This document shows, in pieces, positions 21,592-33,820 of a DNA stretch of 64,000 nucleotides. A program made the position numbers and the translations under genes. How positions within the stretch are numbered: position 1 is the first letter of the stretch; the number at the start of each line of letters is the position of its first letter. Source of the DNA: Lactuca virosa (Eukaryota; Streptophyta; Magnoliopsida; Asterales; Asteraceae); the NCBI GenBank assembly GCA_928212115.1, contig CAKMRJ010003334.1:39962295-40026294 (forward strand). Direction: 5' to 3'. Below the pieces are notes generated by a model. It searched no databases. It had not been told where the DNA came from and saw only the letters and a list, made by a program, of their open reading frames with translations.

Positions 21592-21836
21592 TGTATCCTG
21601 ATATATATGATGTTGTTATGTTGTAGTGATCTGTAGATCTATATCCTAGTATCTAGGATGTCGTTATGTTGTAGTGATCTGTTAGATCTATATCCTGGTA
21701 TAGAGGATGTTATTATGTTGTAGTGATCTATTAGATTTGTATCTTGGTATAGAGGATGTTGTTATGTTGTAGTGATCTGTTAGATCCGAATCCTGGTATA
21801 TTGGATGTTGCTATGCGGTAGTCATCTATAAATCTG
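21592..21836 (+). repeat. Five tandem copies of a 49-bp unit in the G2 LTR
   Basis: Units start at 21592, 21641, 21690, 21739 and 21788. Each contains a GATCTGTTAGATC core and an ATCCTGGTATA.GGAT-type inverted motif. Related units occur at 52590-52665 (G7 LTR) and inverted at 58080-58290. Confidence 0.9.
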
Positions 21837-21926
21837 CCTGTTTTGTCTGCTGACTGGTTATATGTTTATGTGTTGTTTATGTCAACACAATCTGTTTTGG
21901 GTTCAGGCTTTATTGCTATGTGCGTG

Positions 21927-23670
21927 TGTAACATCTGATTCAAGGTACTTTTCATTTTTTACCCTTAGTATGCAAATAATTAGCAAATTTGGTCCTAAAG
22001 GGTGTAAATTGTAACTTTGAGGAAAGTATACGTACGCTGGGCATACTCCTAGTACACCGAGCATACATCGTCCAGGGACAAACCATAATTTTTAGGGTTT
22101 GGACCCTATTTAAGCATCATTATGACCCATGATCCTCTCATTTTGCAGCCTCCATTACCCTTTGAGCCTCATTTCGAAACCCTAACCCCTCTAGAGAAGG
22201 TTTGACCCTCTTTGTGTGTGTTTTAGTGAGATTTGAGGAAGAAGAGTTTTAAAGAAGGAGATTTGATCAAGGGAAAGCTTGTAGATCCAAATTCTACTCA
22301 TCATTTCCAGCTTCATTGAGGTATAAAGCTTGGAACTTGCTCATTATATCCTTAGATCTCGTAATATGGAGTTTTGTTCACTTTTTTAATCCCTTGAGTG
22401 CGATTTGGTGGGATTCTTCCACTCCAGAAGTTAGGAGTTGCTTCTTTTGATGTTTCCGAGGTCCCTAGTCCATAAAGTTAGCATCTTGATGGTTGAGGAT
22501 CAACCATGCATGTGTTTATGTCCATTTGGTAAAAGTAGGATGTTAAATCTAGGTTTTGAGTTCATTTGAGCCATGAAAAGGCTCCAAGTTAGTGACTTTA
22601 GGATTAAGACGCTCCCCAAGATTTGGATCTGATGTTTGAACATTTGGTTTTAACCATTAAGTGCTTAATGGCAAAACGGCTTAATGGGTGCGTACGTCGG
22701 GCGTACGCAAGTGTACGATGCGCGTACGTGTCTGGATCCCCAACTCTGTGAAGCAAACTAGTACGATGGGCGTACTAGGGGAACGCTTAGCACACTCAAC
22801 CAGTGGGCTTTTGGTGGTTTGGGCCATAATTGGATTATTAGGGTTTTGTGCCTTGTTGGGCCGCTAGCCTTTCTGAATTTGGGCCATTGTGAGACTTTGG
22901 GCCTTCTTGTATTTGGGCACATATTGGGCCTTGGATAACCTTTAGGAAATTGGGACACTATTAGGCTTTTAGTGCCATTGAGTCCTAGGACTCGGATATT
23001 GGGCCAAGTGAGGAAAGGTTAAAATGGTCTTTTACCCTGGGTGAACTAGATTTCTGGTTATGGATTATGACCCAGTTTTTAATTGGGGTTTTATTTGGTT
23101 GGTTAGTGCAGGGATTCTCCGGTTGAACAGGTCGAGCATTTACCTGATTTTCCAGCAGATTAAGGTAAGTCTCCCCACTGTGTTTGACGGGTTGAAGGCA
23201 CCAATGTCGGCCCATGGATTATTTTCATTTGTATGCTAGTTGTATGTTTGACCTTGCATGTGTATATGTATTGTATGTATGTCGGGCGGGGCCTGATAGG
23301 TGTGTTGGGTGGGGCCCATCCCATGATACAAATATATTTGTTCTGAGCGGGGCTCGATGTCGAGCGGGGCCCATTGGTTGTCGGGCATAGCCCATTGTAT
23401 GTTTGGTGTGTGTGGTATGGGGTATTTTAGGGAACTCACTAAGCTTCGTGCTTACGGTTTTCGATTTATGTTTCAAGTACTTCCGGATCAAAGGGGAAGA
23501 GCTCGGGATGATCACATCGCACACACCATGACTTTTCGATTATTTGACCCTGATACATTTTGGATTATTATAAATACATTATGATTTCCATTTGGCTTTA
23601 CTAAATACGTTTGGTTGATGTTTTAATTAATATGAAAATAAAAAATGGTTTTGAATTTTGGGAAGTTACT
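21927..23670 (+). repeat. 5' LTR of G1
   Basis: 1744 bp; TGTAACATCTG start, end mutated to GTTACT. TATA-like CTATTTAAG near 22107. 5' splice-site-like TTGAG|GTATAA at 22321. Confidence 0.92.
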
Positions 23671-24568
23671 AGTTGGTATCAGAGCCTTGGTTTGAGGGAT
23701 TCAGACACACTCTCGGGCATGTTTGAACTCAAACTAGGGGTTTGGCAGATTTTCATAAAAAGAAATGTTTTATGAAAATGAGTTTTTCTAATGAAAGAAA
23801 AGGGTGTGGTGCATGCAATCGACCGAGCTCAAGTAATTTTTCCCAAAATAATCATACATGTTTTGTGTTATGCTTTGAATTGGGAATCTGTGAATCGCAT
23901 GCTAGATTAGGGCTAAGGATTTGCTCAGGATTTGCATGTTAGGATGCTAGGAGAGATGCCTTTATATGCCTGCTATATGAACTTGTAGACTTGCATGCTA
24001 GTACTGATCAGGCAGTGATAGGATGGCATGTTTAGGTTATGCCTTGATTCTTATTACTCAATGCTCGAATGTTGCTTGCTTTGTGCTTTTAGGAGTTTCC
24101 ATTAACATCAGTTAACTAGTAAGCGAATACACTAAATTACATATTACTGAGATTAGATAATTTTAGAAGGTTAGGTTTAACTCTATTGTGAATCTCTTGT
24201 TTGAGTCTAACCGTTGTAGTGTGAGACCTTTAATTCGAAGAATTATCTGGTGTTGATGGTATGTATATGTACTCGTCAGCTAGTTAAAGGGTGCTAGGAG
24301 GAGTTCTTTCTGCAGCTGATGGCGGAGAGTGGTGTGGTGGTAGCCCATGGAAAAACCTAGGAGGTGATTTCGTGCCGAGAGCCTGGTTTTGTTGAGGATT
24401 GTTTAGATTGATAAGGTAGTGACCTGGAGGAGTCGGAGCGATCATTGAGGATAGTACAGATAGATGTGGAAGGTAGTATGGGCCCGTACTACTGGAAGAA
24501 GAGGATTCATACTCAACTCAAGGAAAGTCACGATGATACCAGGAAGCTTGTAGAATATGGGATTCCTC

Positions 24569-24649
<81 letters not shown>

Positions 24650-24682
24650 GTGTGATGATGGTTTGAATGGTCTATTTTCAGA
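23671..24682 (+). other. Leader of G1 with primer-binding site
   Basis: TGGTATCAGAGC starts at 23674. The rest is non-coding and ends TCTATTTTCAG one base before the gag ATG, which looks like a 3' splice site. It contains the microsatellite at 24572-24653. Confidence 0.8.
24572..24653. repeat. Compound (TA)n(TG)n microsatellite in the G1 leader
   Basis: About 19 TA then about 21 TG units, with one TGCG interruption, 30 bp before the gag start. It creates false long ORFs on both strands. Confidence 0.95.
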
Positions 24683-25865
24683 ATGGTGGCCACACGAGGA
24701 GGTTCTGGCAGCGGTTTGGGTTTGGGTTCTTGGACCGGAGATATGGATGATCAGATGCAGGAGTTCTTTTCATCAGAGATTACCCGCAATATTCTTGAAC
24801 AGACTCATGTGATCTTCAGTACGATCAAGTAGGGTATAATGGAGATTCAGGATGAGCACTTGGGCGCTTTTCGTTCGGAGATGGTGGAGATGATGGGAGC
24901 TTGCACTTTGACTTACCGTGAGTTCCGGGCATGTGGATCCCCAAAGTTCTTCGGGAATAAGGACCCGATTGTGAGCAGGCATTGGTTAGCAGATGTCACT
25001 AACGTGTTTCACATTAGCTGTTGCCCCGAGGGGACAAAGGTCAGACTTGCTTCCAGTCTTCTAAAAGACAGAGCCCAAGATTGGTGGGAGGAAGTTGGAC
25101 ACGCCTTGGAAGGCGAGGCGCTTAAGTCGATGAATTGGGAGCATTTTTTGACGAGGTTTCAGACTGAGTTTTCACCTGTGATTGGGGTCCAACAGTTGGT
25201 GAGGGAGTTCCAGGACCTTCGCCAGACTACTGATACGGTGACTGAGATTACTGCTATGTTCCTAGAGAGGGCATTACTGGTTCCGTAGTATGTGGAGAAC
25301 GAGGAGATGAAGAAGGCGAGATATCACGATATGCTGAGGAGCGATATCAGGCAGTTTGTGAGTATATCCAGTTGCAGGACATTTGATGATATGGTGGTGA
25401 GAGCCAGAGAGAAGGAGATTGACTTGGATATGGAGAAGAAAAGGAAACTGGATCAGGTTCAGATTTCTGAGGGCTCGGGTAAGATACCCAAGGTTTTTGA
25501 CTCGAGGTGGAGGGACCAGCAGGGTTGGGGCCGCTACAGCAGGTGCGGAAAGACGCACAATGGGGCGTGTAGGGTGGGTGGTTCTGGCTGCTTCAAGTGC
25601 ACCAAGACAGGTCACTTCAGTAGGGATTGCACTGCCACCACCACCACCCAGGTATCTTATGTGATTTGGTTCCATTGTAATCAGAGGGACTATAAGAAGG
25701 CCAACTTCCCGAGTTTAGTAGTAGGAGGACCAGTTGCAGCACCCGCTCCGGTGACCTTGCGGATTACGGATGGCCGCCAGGGCAAGGCGGAGGCGCCTGT
25801 TGTGAGGAGCAGGGGATTTTAACTAACAGTCGAGGAGGCTCGTGCAGCACCTGTCGTGGTGACGA
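24683..25865 (+). pseudogene. G1 gag, broken by in-frame stops
   Basis: Capsid protein of the gypsy element. ATG at 24683 (MVATRGGSGSGLG) follows a 3' splice-site-like TTTTCAG. The frame continues to about 25865 with stops at 24830, 25286 and 25820. It holds a retrotransposon Gag domain (CPEGTKVRLASSLLKDRAQDWW near 25025, then FLTRFQTEF) and an intact zinc knuckle C-x2-C-x4-H-x4-C at about 25590-25630. A second knuckle (HCNQRDYKKANFP) has lost cysteines. Usual wording continues to VVT, where an intron-like insert begins. Confidence 0.88.
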
Positions 25866-25936
25866 GAATGTATCTTCTTCCTATCTCTTTATTTATGACT
25901 GTTTTTCCGACTTATATTTGTGTGTTTTGTTTTTAG
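25866..25936 (+). other. Intron-like insert at the gag/protease boundary of G1
   Basis: 71 nt, AT- and pyrimidine-rich, ending TGTTTTTAG. Its end provides the in-frame stop for gag if unspliced. Removing it joins gag to the protease frame starting LFLVNS. The 5' site has GA where G7 has GT, so it is probably mutated here. Confidence 0.55.
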
Positions 25937-28900
25937 GATTGTTCCTTGTGAACAGTATCTCTGCTTTGATATTTTTTGATTCGGGGGCTACCCGATCTTT
26001 TTTATCTCTTGCGCTCAACAAGAGGTTTGCCGATGCTCCGGGGGAGTTGGAACATCTATTAGAGGTTGAGATTTCAAAGATCATCTTGTGCGAGTTTCAA
26101 GGGTTCAACGGGGGTGTATATTAGAATAGATCAGTGAGTGGTACCCGATTGATTTGGTACCCATTCCTTTATGCGAGACCAAAGTCATTGTTGGGATGGA
26201 TTTGTTGAGCCCCACTGGGGAGATGATTGATTGCGAGCATCTGTTGGTGCGTATTTGGGCCCCAATTAGGGTAGAGTTGGTGATTTAGGGAGAGGGTGTT
26301 CAGTGTGGGCTGGTTCTATGTACAACCGCTAGGGCCAGACGCTATCTTCAGCAGGGTTGTTTTGGATTTATGGCTTATGTGCTGGATACCCAGGAGAAGG
26401 TTAAGACGACTATGGATGTTGTACCGATTGTTCGGGAGTACTCGCATGTGTTCCCTGAGGATTTTCCTGGTGTGTCTCCGAAGAGGCAAGTGGAGTTTCG
26501 GATTGACTTGGTTCCAGGTGCGGCTCCGATAGCCAAAGCACCTTATCAGTTAGCACCTCCATAGATGCATGAGTTGTCTACACAGTTGGAGGAGCTGTTG
26601 GACAAGGGATTCATTCGACCGAGTAGTTCGCCTTGGGGAGCACCGATCTTGTTTGTGAAGAAGAAGGATGGGTCGCATCGGATGTGTATCGACTATCGGG
26701 AGCTGAATAAGCTAACGGTGAAGAACCGTTATCCACTCCCGAGGATTGACGATTTATTTGACCAGTTTCAGGGTGCATCTTGGTTTTCCAAGATTGATAT
26801 GCATTTGGGTTATTATCAGATAAGGGTCAAAGAGGAAGACACATAGAAGACGACCTTCTGAACTCGTTAGGGTCATTATGAGTTCGTAGTGATGCCTTTT
26901 GGGTTTACCAATGCTCCAGCCACATTCATGGACCTCATGAATCGCGTATGTAGGCCGATGTTGGATCGATCAGTGATTATGTTTATTGATGACATCCTGG
27001 TCTATTCCAAGACACAAGAGTAGAATGAGGAGCACCTGAGAGATGTATTGGAGACTCTAAGGAGGGAGAGATTGTATGCGAAGTTCTCCAAGTGCGAGTT
27101 CTGGTTGTGCGAGGTTCAGTTTTTTAGGCACTTTGCCAACCAGAATGGTATTTTGGTCGATCTGCCCAAGGTCGAGGTGGTGATGAGGTCGGAATTTCCG
27201 AGGTCTCCATCTGAGATTCGGAGTTTCCTTGGATTGGCGGGTTATTATCGGACATCCATTCAGGATTTCTCTAAGATAGCAATTCCTTTGACCCGATTGA
27301 CGAAGAAGATCGTCACATTTCGTTGGGGGCCTGAGCAGTAGACAACTTTTGATACTATGAGGCGGAGATTAAATGAGGCGCCGATTCTGACCCTGTCGGA
27401 GGGTGTTGAGGAGTTCGTAGTGTACTGTGATACATCGATCACAAGTTTGGGTGCAGTGTTGATGCAGCTGGGTCATACGATTTCTTACGCTTCGAGGCAG
27501 CTGAAGCCTCATGAGGTGAATTACCCTACACATGATTTGGAGTTGGGGGTTGTGGTGTTTGCCCTCGAGGTTTGGCGATATTACCTTTATGGGGTCCGCT
27601 GTACTATCAAAACTGATCACAAGAGCCTGAGGTATTTGATGGATCAACCAAATCTATATATTAGGCAGCGTAGATGGTTGGATGTGGTGAAGGATTATGA
27701 TTGTGAGATCCTTTATCACCTGGGAAAGGACAACGTGGTGGCCGATGCTCTCAGCTACAAGGCGGTCGCAGCTCCGATCAGGGATGTGTGTTTGAGGATG
27801 ACAGTGATTACCCCACTTTTAGAGCAGATTCGAGAGGCTCAGGTCGAACCTATGAAGGAAGAGCACCAGAAGAGTGAGCGCATAGTGGGTTAGGTGGCTT
27901 CCTTTGACTATGATAGTCGGGGATTATTGACTCTTCATCGAAGAGTATGGGTTCCGTATTAGGGTGGTGTACGCCATGTATTGATGGAGGAAGCACACAA
28001 GTCGAGATTCTCTATTCATCCCAGAGCGAAAAAGATGTATAGGGAACTTCGTCCTGATTACTGGTGGCCATGTATGAAGCGATATGTGGAATGGTATGTG
28101 GAGAGGTGATTGACTTATAGGAAAGTCAAGGCCGAGCATCAGCGAACCCACAACAAATGGAGCCGTTGGAAGTTCCCGCTGGAAATGGGAAGGGATTACG
28201 ATGGATTTTATCAAAAATATGGATCGGACGACGCGCGAAGTGGATTCGATATGGGTCATCGTGGATCGGTTGACCACGAGCGCACATTTCATTCGGATTC
28301 AGGATAGTATTTCGGCGGAGAAGCTAGACGATATCTACATTCGGGAGGTGGTGGCACAAAATGGGGTGCATGTTTCTGTAGTTTCTGATAGGGATGTCCG
28401 GTTTACTTCCGGGCTTTGGAAGAGGTTCCCTGAGGAGTTGGGTACATGTCTGCATTTCAGCATGGCTTTCCACCCGCAAAAAGACAATCAGAGTGAGCAG
28501 ACTATCTAGACATTGGAGAACATGATGCTGGCATGTGTACTAGATTTTTGCGATAGTTGAGACACTTATCTTCCCTTGGCGTAATTTTCGTATAACAACA
28601 GTTATCACGCCAACATTGATCGGCCTCCTTTTAAGTTGCTCTACGAGAGGAAGTGTAGGACCCCGATTTGTTGGGGTGAGGTTGGTCAGCGGGAATGGGG
28701 AGTACCGAGGTGGTACTCAAGACGACGGATTTGATTCAGCATGTTCGCGACCAACTTCAGACAACACAGAGTCGACAAAAGAGCTACGCAGACCGACGCC
28801 GGTCAGATTTGGAGTTTCAGGTTGGAGATATGGTACTCTTGAAGGTATCAGCTTGGAAGGGTGTCATCTGATTCAGGAAGCGGGACAAGCTAGGCCCTAG

Positions 28901-29255
28901 GTACATAGGCCCTTTCAGGGTTTTATACAGGGTGACGTATCGTTTGGATCTACCGAAAGAACTCGGTCAGATTCATAGCACTTTTCATGTCTCTCAGCTG
29001 CGAAAGTGCTTGGTTGATGATTTCACGGTGGTTCCCTTGGATGAAATTTAGGTGGATGATCGCCTAAATTATATAAAGAGACCAGTGGCGATCCTTGACA
29101 GGAGGACGAAGACCCTACGAAACAAGGTGGTGGGTCTGGTGAAGGTGCAGTGGCAGCACCGAAAGGGTTCTGAATGGACGTGGAAACCTGAGGACGAGAT
29201 GAAGGAGCATTACCCTGAGTTATTTTGTGCAGCGGACTTTGAGGATGAAGTCTAA
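25937..29255 (+). pseudogene. G1 pol: protease, RT, RNase H, integrase, chromodomain-like tail (broken)
   Basis: Protease with DSGA near 25978. RT from about 26430 (REYSHVFPEDFPGV, ILFVKKKDG, LPRIDDLF) with FIDD at about 26985. RNase H with VVYCDTS at about 27420 and DHKSL at about 27620. Integrase: zinc region near 28000-28100 has lost its cysteines; core around 28200-28500 (VIVDRLT, VSDRDVRF, FHPQ). C-terminal segment 29052-29255 (VQWQHRKGSEWTW, then EMKEHYPELF) matches a chromodomain. Stops at 26562, 26844, several at 26862-26871, 27021, 27339 and later, and frameshifts before 28201 and at about 28600. Many stops are CAG to TAG or CGA to TGA. Not functional. Confidence 0.92.
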
Positions 29256-29272
29256 TTCAAGTGAGGGAGAAT

Positions 29273-31018
29273 TGTAACATCCGATTCAGGATACTTTTCG
29301 TTTTTGACCCTTAGTATGTAAATAATTAGCAAATTTGGTCCCAAGGGGTGTAAAGTGTAACTTTGAGGAAAGTGTGTGTACGCTAGGTGTACGTCGCCCA
29401 GGGAAAAAACCTAATTTTTAGGGTTTGGACCCTATTTAAGCATCATTATGACCCATGATCTTCTCATTTCTCATCCTTCATTACCCTTTGAGTGTCATTT
29501 CGAAACCCTAACCCCTCTAGAAAAGTTTTGACCCTCTTTGTGTGTGTTTTAGTGTGTGTTGGTGAGCTTTGGGGAAGAAGAGTTTTGAAGAAGCAGCTTT
29601 GACCAAGGGAAAACTTGTAGATCCAGATTCTACTCATCATTTTCAGCTTCATTGAGGTATAAAGCTTGGAACTTGCTCATTGTATGCTTAGATCTCGTAA
29701 TATGGAGTTTAGTTCACTTTTTTTAGTCCCTTGAGTGACATTTAGTGGGATTCTTCCACTCCAGAAGTTAGGAGTTGCTTCTCTTGATGTTTCTGAGGTC
29801 CTTAGTCCATAAAGTTAGCATTTTGATAACTGAGGATCAACCATGCATGTGTATATGTCCATTTGGTAAAAGTATGATGATAAATTTATGGTTTGAGTTC
29901 ATTTGGGCCATGCAAAGGCTCAAAGTTAGTGACTTTATGGATTAAGACGTTCCCCAAGATTTGGATCTGAAGTTTGAACATTTTGTTTTAAGCATTGAGT
30001 GCTTAATGGCAAAATGGCTTAATGGCTGCGTACATCAGGCGTACGCGTCTGGATCCCCAACTCTGTGAAGCAACCTAGTACGTTGGGCGTACTAGGGGAA
30101 CGCTTAACGTACTCGACCAGTGGGCTTGTGGCGGTTTGGGCCATAATTGGACTATTAGGGTTTTGGGCCTTGTTGGGCCGCTAGTCTTTCTGACTTTGGG
30201 CCAGTGTGATGCTTTGGGCCTTCTTGGATTTGGGCCCATATTGGGCCTTGGGTAACCTTTAAGAAATTGGACCAATATTGGTCTTTTAGTGCCATTAAGT
30301 TTGGGTCTCGGATATTGGGCCAAGTGAGGAAAGGCTAAAATGGACTTTTACCCTGGGTGTTGGACCAATGAACTAGATTTCTGGTTATGGATTATGACCT
30401 AGTTTTTAATTGGGATTTTAGTTGGTTGGTTAGTGCGGGGATTCTCCGGTTCAACAGTCCGAGCATTTACATTATTTTCTACCAGATTAAGGTGAGTCTC
30501 CCCACTGTGTTTGACGGGTCGAAGGCACCAATGGCGGCACATGGATTATTGTTATATGTATGCTAGTTGTCTGTGTGACCTTGCATGTGTGTATGTATTG
30601 TATGTATGCCGAGCGGAGCCCAATGCCAGGCGGGGCCTGATGGGTGTGTTGGGAGGGGACCATCCCATGATACAGAGATATCTGTTCCGAGCGGTGCTCG
30701 ATAGTGGGCGAGACCTTTTGGTTGTCGGGCATGGCCCATTGTATGTTTGGTGTGTATGGTATGGGGTATTTTAGGGAACTCAACAAGCTTCGTGCTTACG
30801 GTTTTTAGTTTATGTTTCAGGTACTTCCAGATCGAAGGGGAAGAGCTTGGGATGATCGCATCGCACACACCATGACTTTTCACTTATTTGACTCTGGTGT
30901 GTTTTGGATGATTATGAATACATTATGACTTCCATTTGGTTTTACTAAACACGTTTGGTTGATGTTTTAATTAATTTGAAAACAAAAAAAATTTGGTTTT
31001 GAATTTTGGGACGTTACA
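29273..31018 (+). repeat. 3' LTR of G1
   Basis: 1746 bp, TGTAACATCC...GGGACGTTACA. It differs visibly from the 5' LTR by many substitutions and small indels, so the insertion is older than copia 1. Confidence 0.92.
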
Positions 31019-31442
31019 ACGTGGTCCAACAGACCAGGGGTAATCCAGTCTAATGGCTATGGACCCGTGGATATTCCACTCTAATGACTAAATGGACCCA
31101 TAACATGTTAGCATTCCAGTCCAATGACTGATTGGGCCGGGGGTAATCCAGTCGATGGCTGTACACCCGAGGGTATTCCAGTCCGATAACTGAGTGGACA
31201 CGGCATGCATGATTGTATATGTTATCTAATGCGTGGTGGTACTTTGGGGGAACTCACTAAGCTTTGGCTTACAGTTTCAGTTTATTGTTTCAGGTACCTC
31301 AGATGACTTTGGAAAAAGCAAATGCATGATCGTACACATCCTTTGATGACATGTTTTTGGGATTTATGATACATGGATCTTGGGGATATTGTATTTTATA
31401 TTTGGTTTTTTATGGGATTTCTTTGAAAACAATGGTTTCTTT

Positions 31443-31464
31443 CACTAGTACAAAAATGACCTAC
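31443..31464 (+). repeat. Left terminal inverted repeat of CACTA Y
   Basis: CACTAGTACAAAAATGACC plus TAC; exact inverse at 47022-47043. Confidence 0.9.
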
Positions 31465-33820
31465 AGACACAACAAAAAAGTGTGACCATATGCGTATAGT
31501 GACATTTTATTTTTTCACTGAAAGTGTGACGGAAGGTGACGCCATCGTATGGGTATTATGGTCACTTTAAAATGTAGTGTCTGTATGATATGAAAACATG
31601 TGGCCGTATTATAAAAGTGTGGCAATTGGGTAGAGAATTTTGTTCCAAAAATCAATCATTTTATCGAATATTGTGGTGTTAAACCATCAATAGACACACT
31701 TTTTTAGTAATTGTAGTGACTGTATATGACCAACTGGCGACATACATGTTGTTTCAATGTGACGCTTTCCTAATAAATTGTCACACAATTCAAAGTTTAT
31801 TACGACTATTGGGTATCTTTTGCGGACATGCATTTACGGTGAACGTAACTATGTTCACTAAATGGTCACATGTATTTAATTTCATAAGTAGCAATTTGCT
31901 AATAATTAGTCACAAAAGCATTGTTGAATAAATGTGGTCATAAACGATTTGTAGACACACAAGTGTTTTTTGATTGTGATTGTTGCTCATCCAACTGTCA
32001 CACAAGTTTATTGTTAGTGTAGTTGTAACTATTATTTAGTTACAGAAAAGATTGTTTCGTGAGTTTTTAGTCACACCGATTTAAGAAAAACGTGGAAAAA
32101 ATGTTGTTGTAATCAAGCATTATGTCAAATAAGTATGGCTATAAATACTTTCTAAATACATGTGTTTTTTTATTGTGACTATTGTGTATCATAAATGTTG
32201 TTTGACTTTAGTCACACATATAAAATTAAAACACGACCATCAATTATGTATAAGCACATCCGACAAAAAATGAAATATACATTAAAATATAATAGAAAAT
32301 AAAATTTATTAATAATAATTCAAAATCCATACATCAAAACATATCCAGGGTTATAAAAAATAGAAGTATATGCAAAGTTGTAACCAAGAAAGATAAGTTA
32401 TACATTTTTTTTATTAACACCATTGCTCCATGTTTGCTTTAACAGATGTATTGTTGCGTAAGTGATATCTTTTCTCTTTTTAGTCTTTTGCATTTTGATA
32501 TCTTGAACTAAAATTACTTGCAGTTGATCATGTAGCAGCAGATAAACTATTGAAAGACATCATTCCTGTTCCACTCTTTTTTTATAAATGTGTTTCCCTG
32601 AATCAAGATGTGGAATAGATCAATCATAAACTTCAAAAATTAAATTACATCTTATGCTATTTTGCAAAACAATGTTAATTACATTGAAGCTTATAACAAG
32701 GAATTACAAATAGAAGTCAATTTATCATCAATTTGCCAACAAAATCCACAGATGCTATGAAGAAATTAGACATAGAAAAAGGAAATTGAAGTATGTTGCT
32801 ATATTAAGTGAGTCAACAAAAGAATGTTGTCATTACTTGCATTTAATTGCATATATAACATGAAAAAGAGTACATGAGAATCAGAAAGAAGATTAACTAG
32901 AGCATTGTAATTAAAAGAGATAGGAGGATAATTCTAATGATGTGATTTCTTGAGTTTGAACAACAACTATATCTTTCTATAATGATTTATCTAGTTGTAT
33001 GTTTATATTTTTTGAAATTATTTTGATAAAAAGAATAATATAACTGATCGGATACTAGAGTACTTACTTGGGACCAATATCCTTAAGTGCACATATCTGC
33101 TCACATCCCATAGCTTACATCATGGTTGCTACATGAACAAGATATGAACATGATCATTAAGTGAGTGATTGTTGCTAGTTTCTGATTTGAGCAACAATAC
33201 TTACCATTTCAGTAAATTATTCCCATGAGAAGCAATCAAGACCTTGTTCCATGGCTTCCTTCTTTTGTGACCCAAAGACCTTCCTAAGGCTCACAATAGC
33301 TTCAAGAAGAAGGATTGAAGGACACATACCTAGAGGGACGATGAAGACCTTGTTCCATGAGCAATTTCGAACACATGATAATATTTGCATGATTTATTTA
33401 TAACCAATCAAGAAAGTGACAAAAACAGATGTCTTAGGGAGGTTGTTCCATATGTAACATATGTAAGGACTATGTGTATATATAATGCAATTAAGGAACT
33501 TTGATAAAGAAGATAAGAGCATAACTTACAACAGGTAACTTGCACTCTTGAACAAAAACTAAGAAAAATTGGAAATTTCTCCATGGTTGATAATGTACTT
33601 AACTGCATTAGCACCTATGGCAAGGATACACAAACGATGTTGGGATTAATACATATAAACTTGACGTCAAGCTCCATAAATAAAAAAACACAGAGGTGTA
33701 ATGTGGAGCACACAGGATTAACGTTAATAAGTTCTCCATGAAATAAAAATCAATCAAGCACCACACGAGTCACGACTATAACATCAACCAATCAAGAAAA
33801 ATTATCAACTTCTATACCTG
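31465..33820. other. CACTA Y left arm and interior
   Basis: 31465-32230 is the sub-terminal region with repeated GTGAC, GTCACA and TGTGAC motifs on both strands. 32230-33820 is AT-rich; scattered splice-like sites are present but no ORF above background and no recognised domain. Confidence 0.6.

Larger units (their letters stand above)
21927..31018 (+). mobile_element. Gypsy G1: full-length decayed chromovirus-type retrotransposon
   Basis: LTRs at 21927-23670 and 29273-31018, Met-tRNA primer site at 23674, gag-pol remnant, and polypurine tract GTGAGGGAGAA before the 3' LTR. Flanks are GCGTG (21922-21926) and ACGTG (31019-31023), a 5-bp target duplication with one change. It is inserted in the LTR of G2. 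The pol order protease-RT-RNase H-integrase identifies Ty3/gypsy, and the C-terminal chromodomain-like segment suggests the Tekay/Del chromoviruses (family knowledge). Confidence 0.93.

Noticed and set aside
24442..24812. Overlapping ORFs on both strands with YIYI/VCVC and HTHT runs
   Set aside because: Products of the (TA)n(TG)n microsatellite in the G1 leader; no coding signal outside the repeat.
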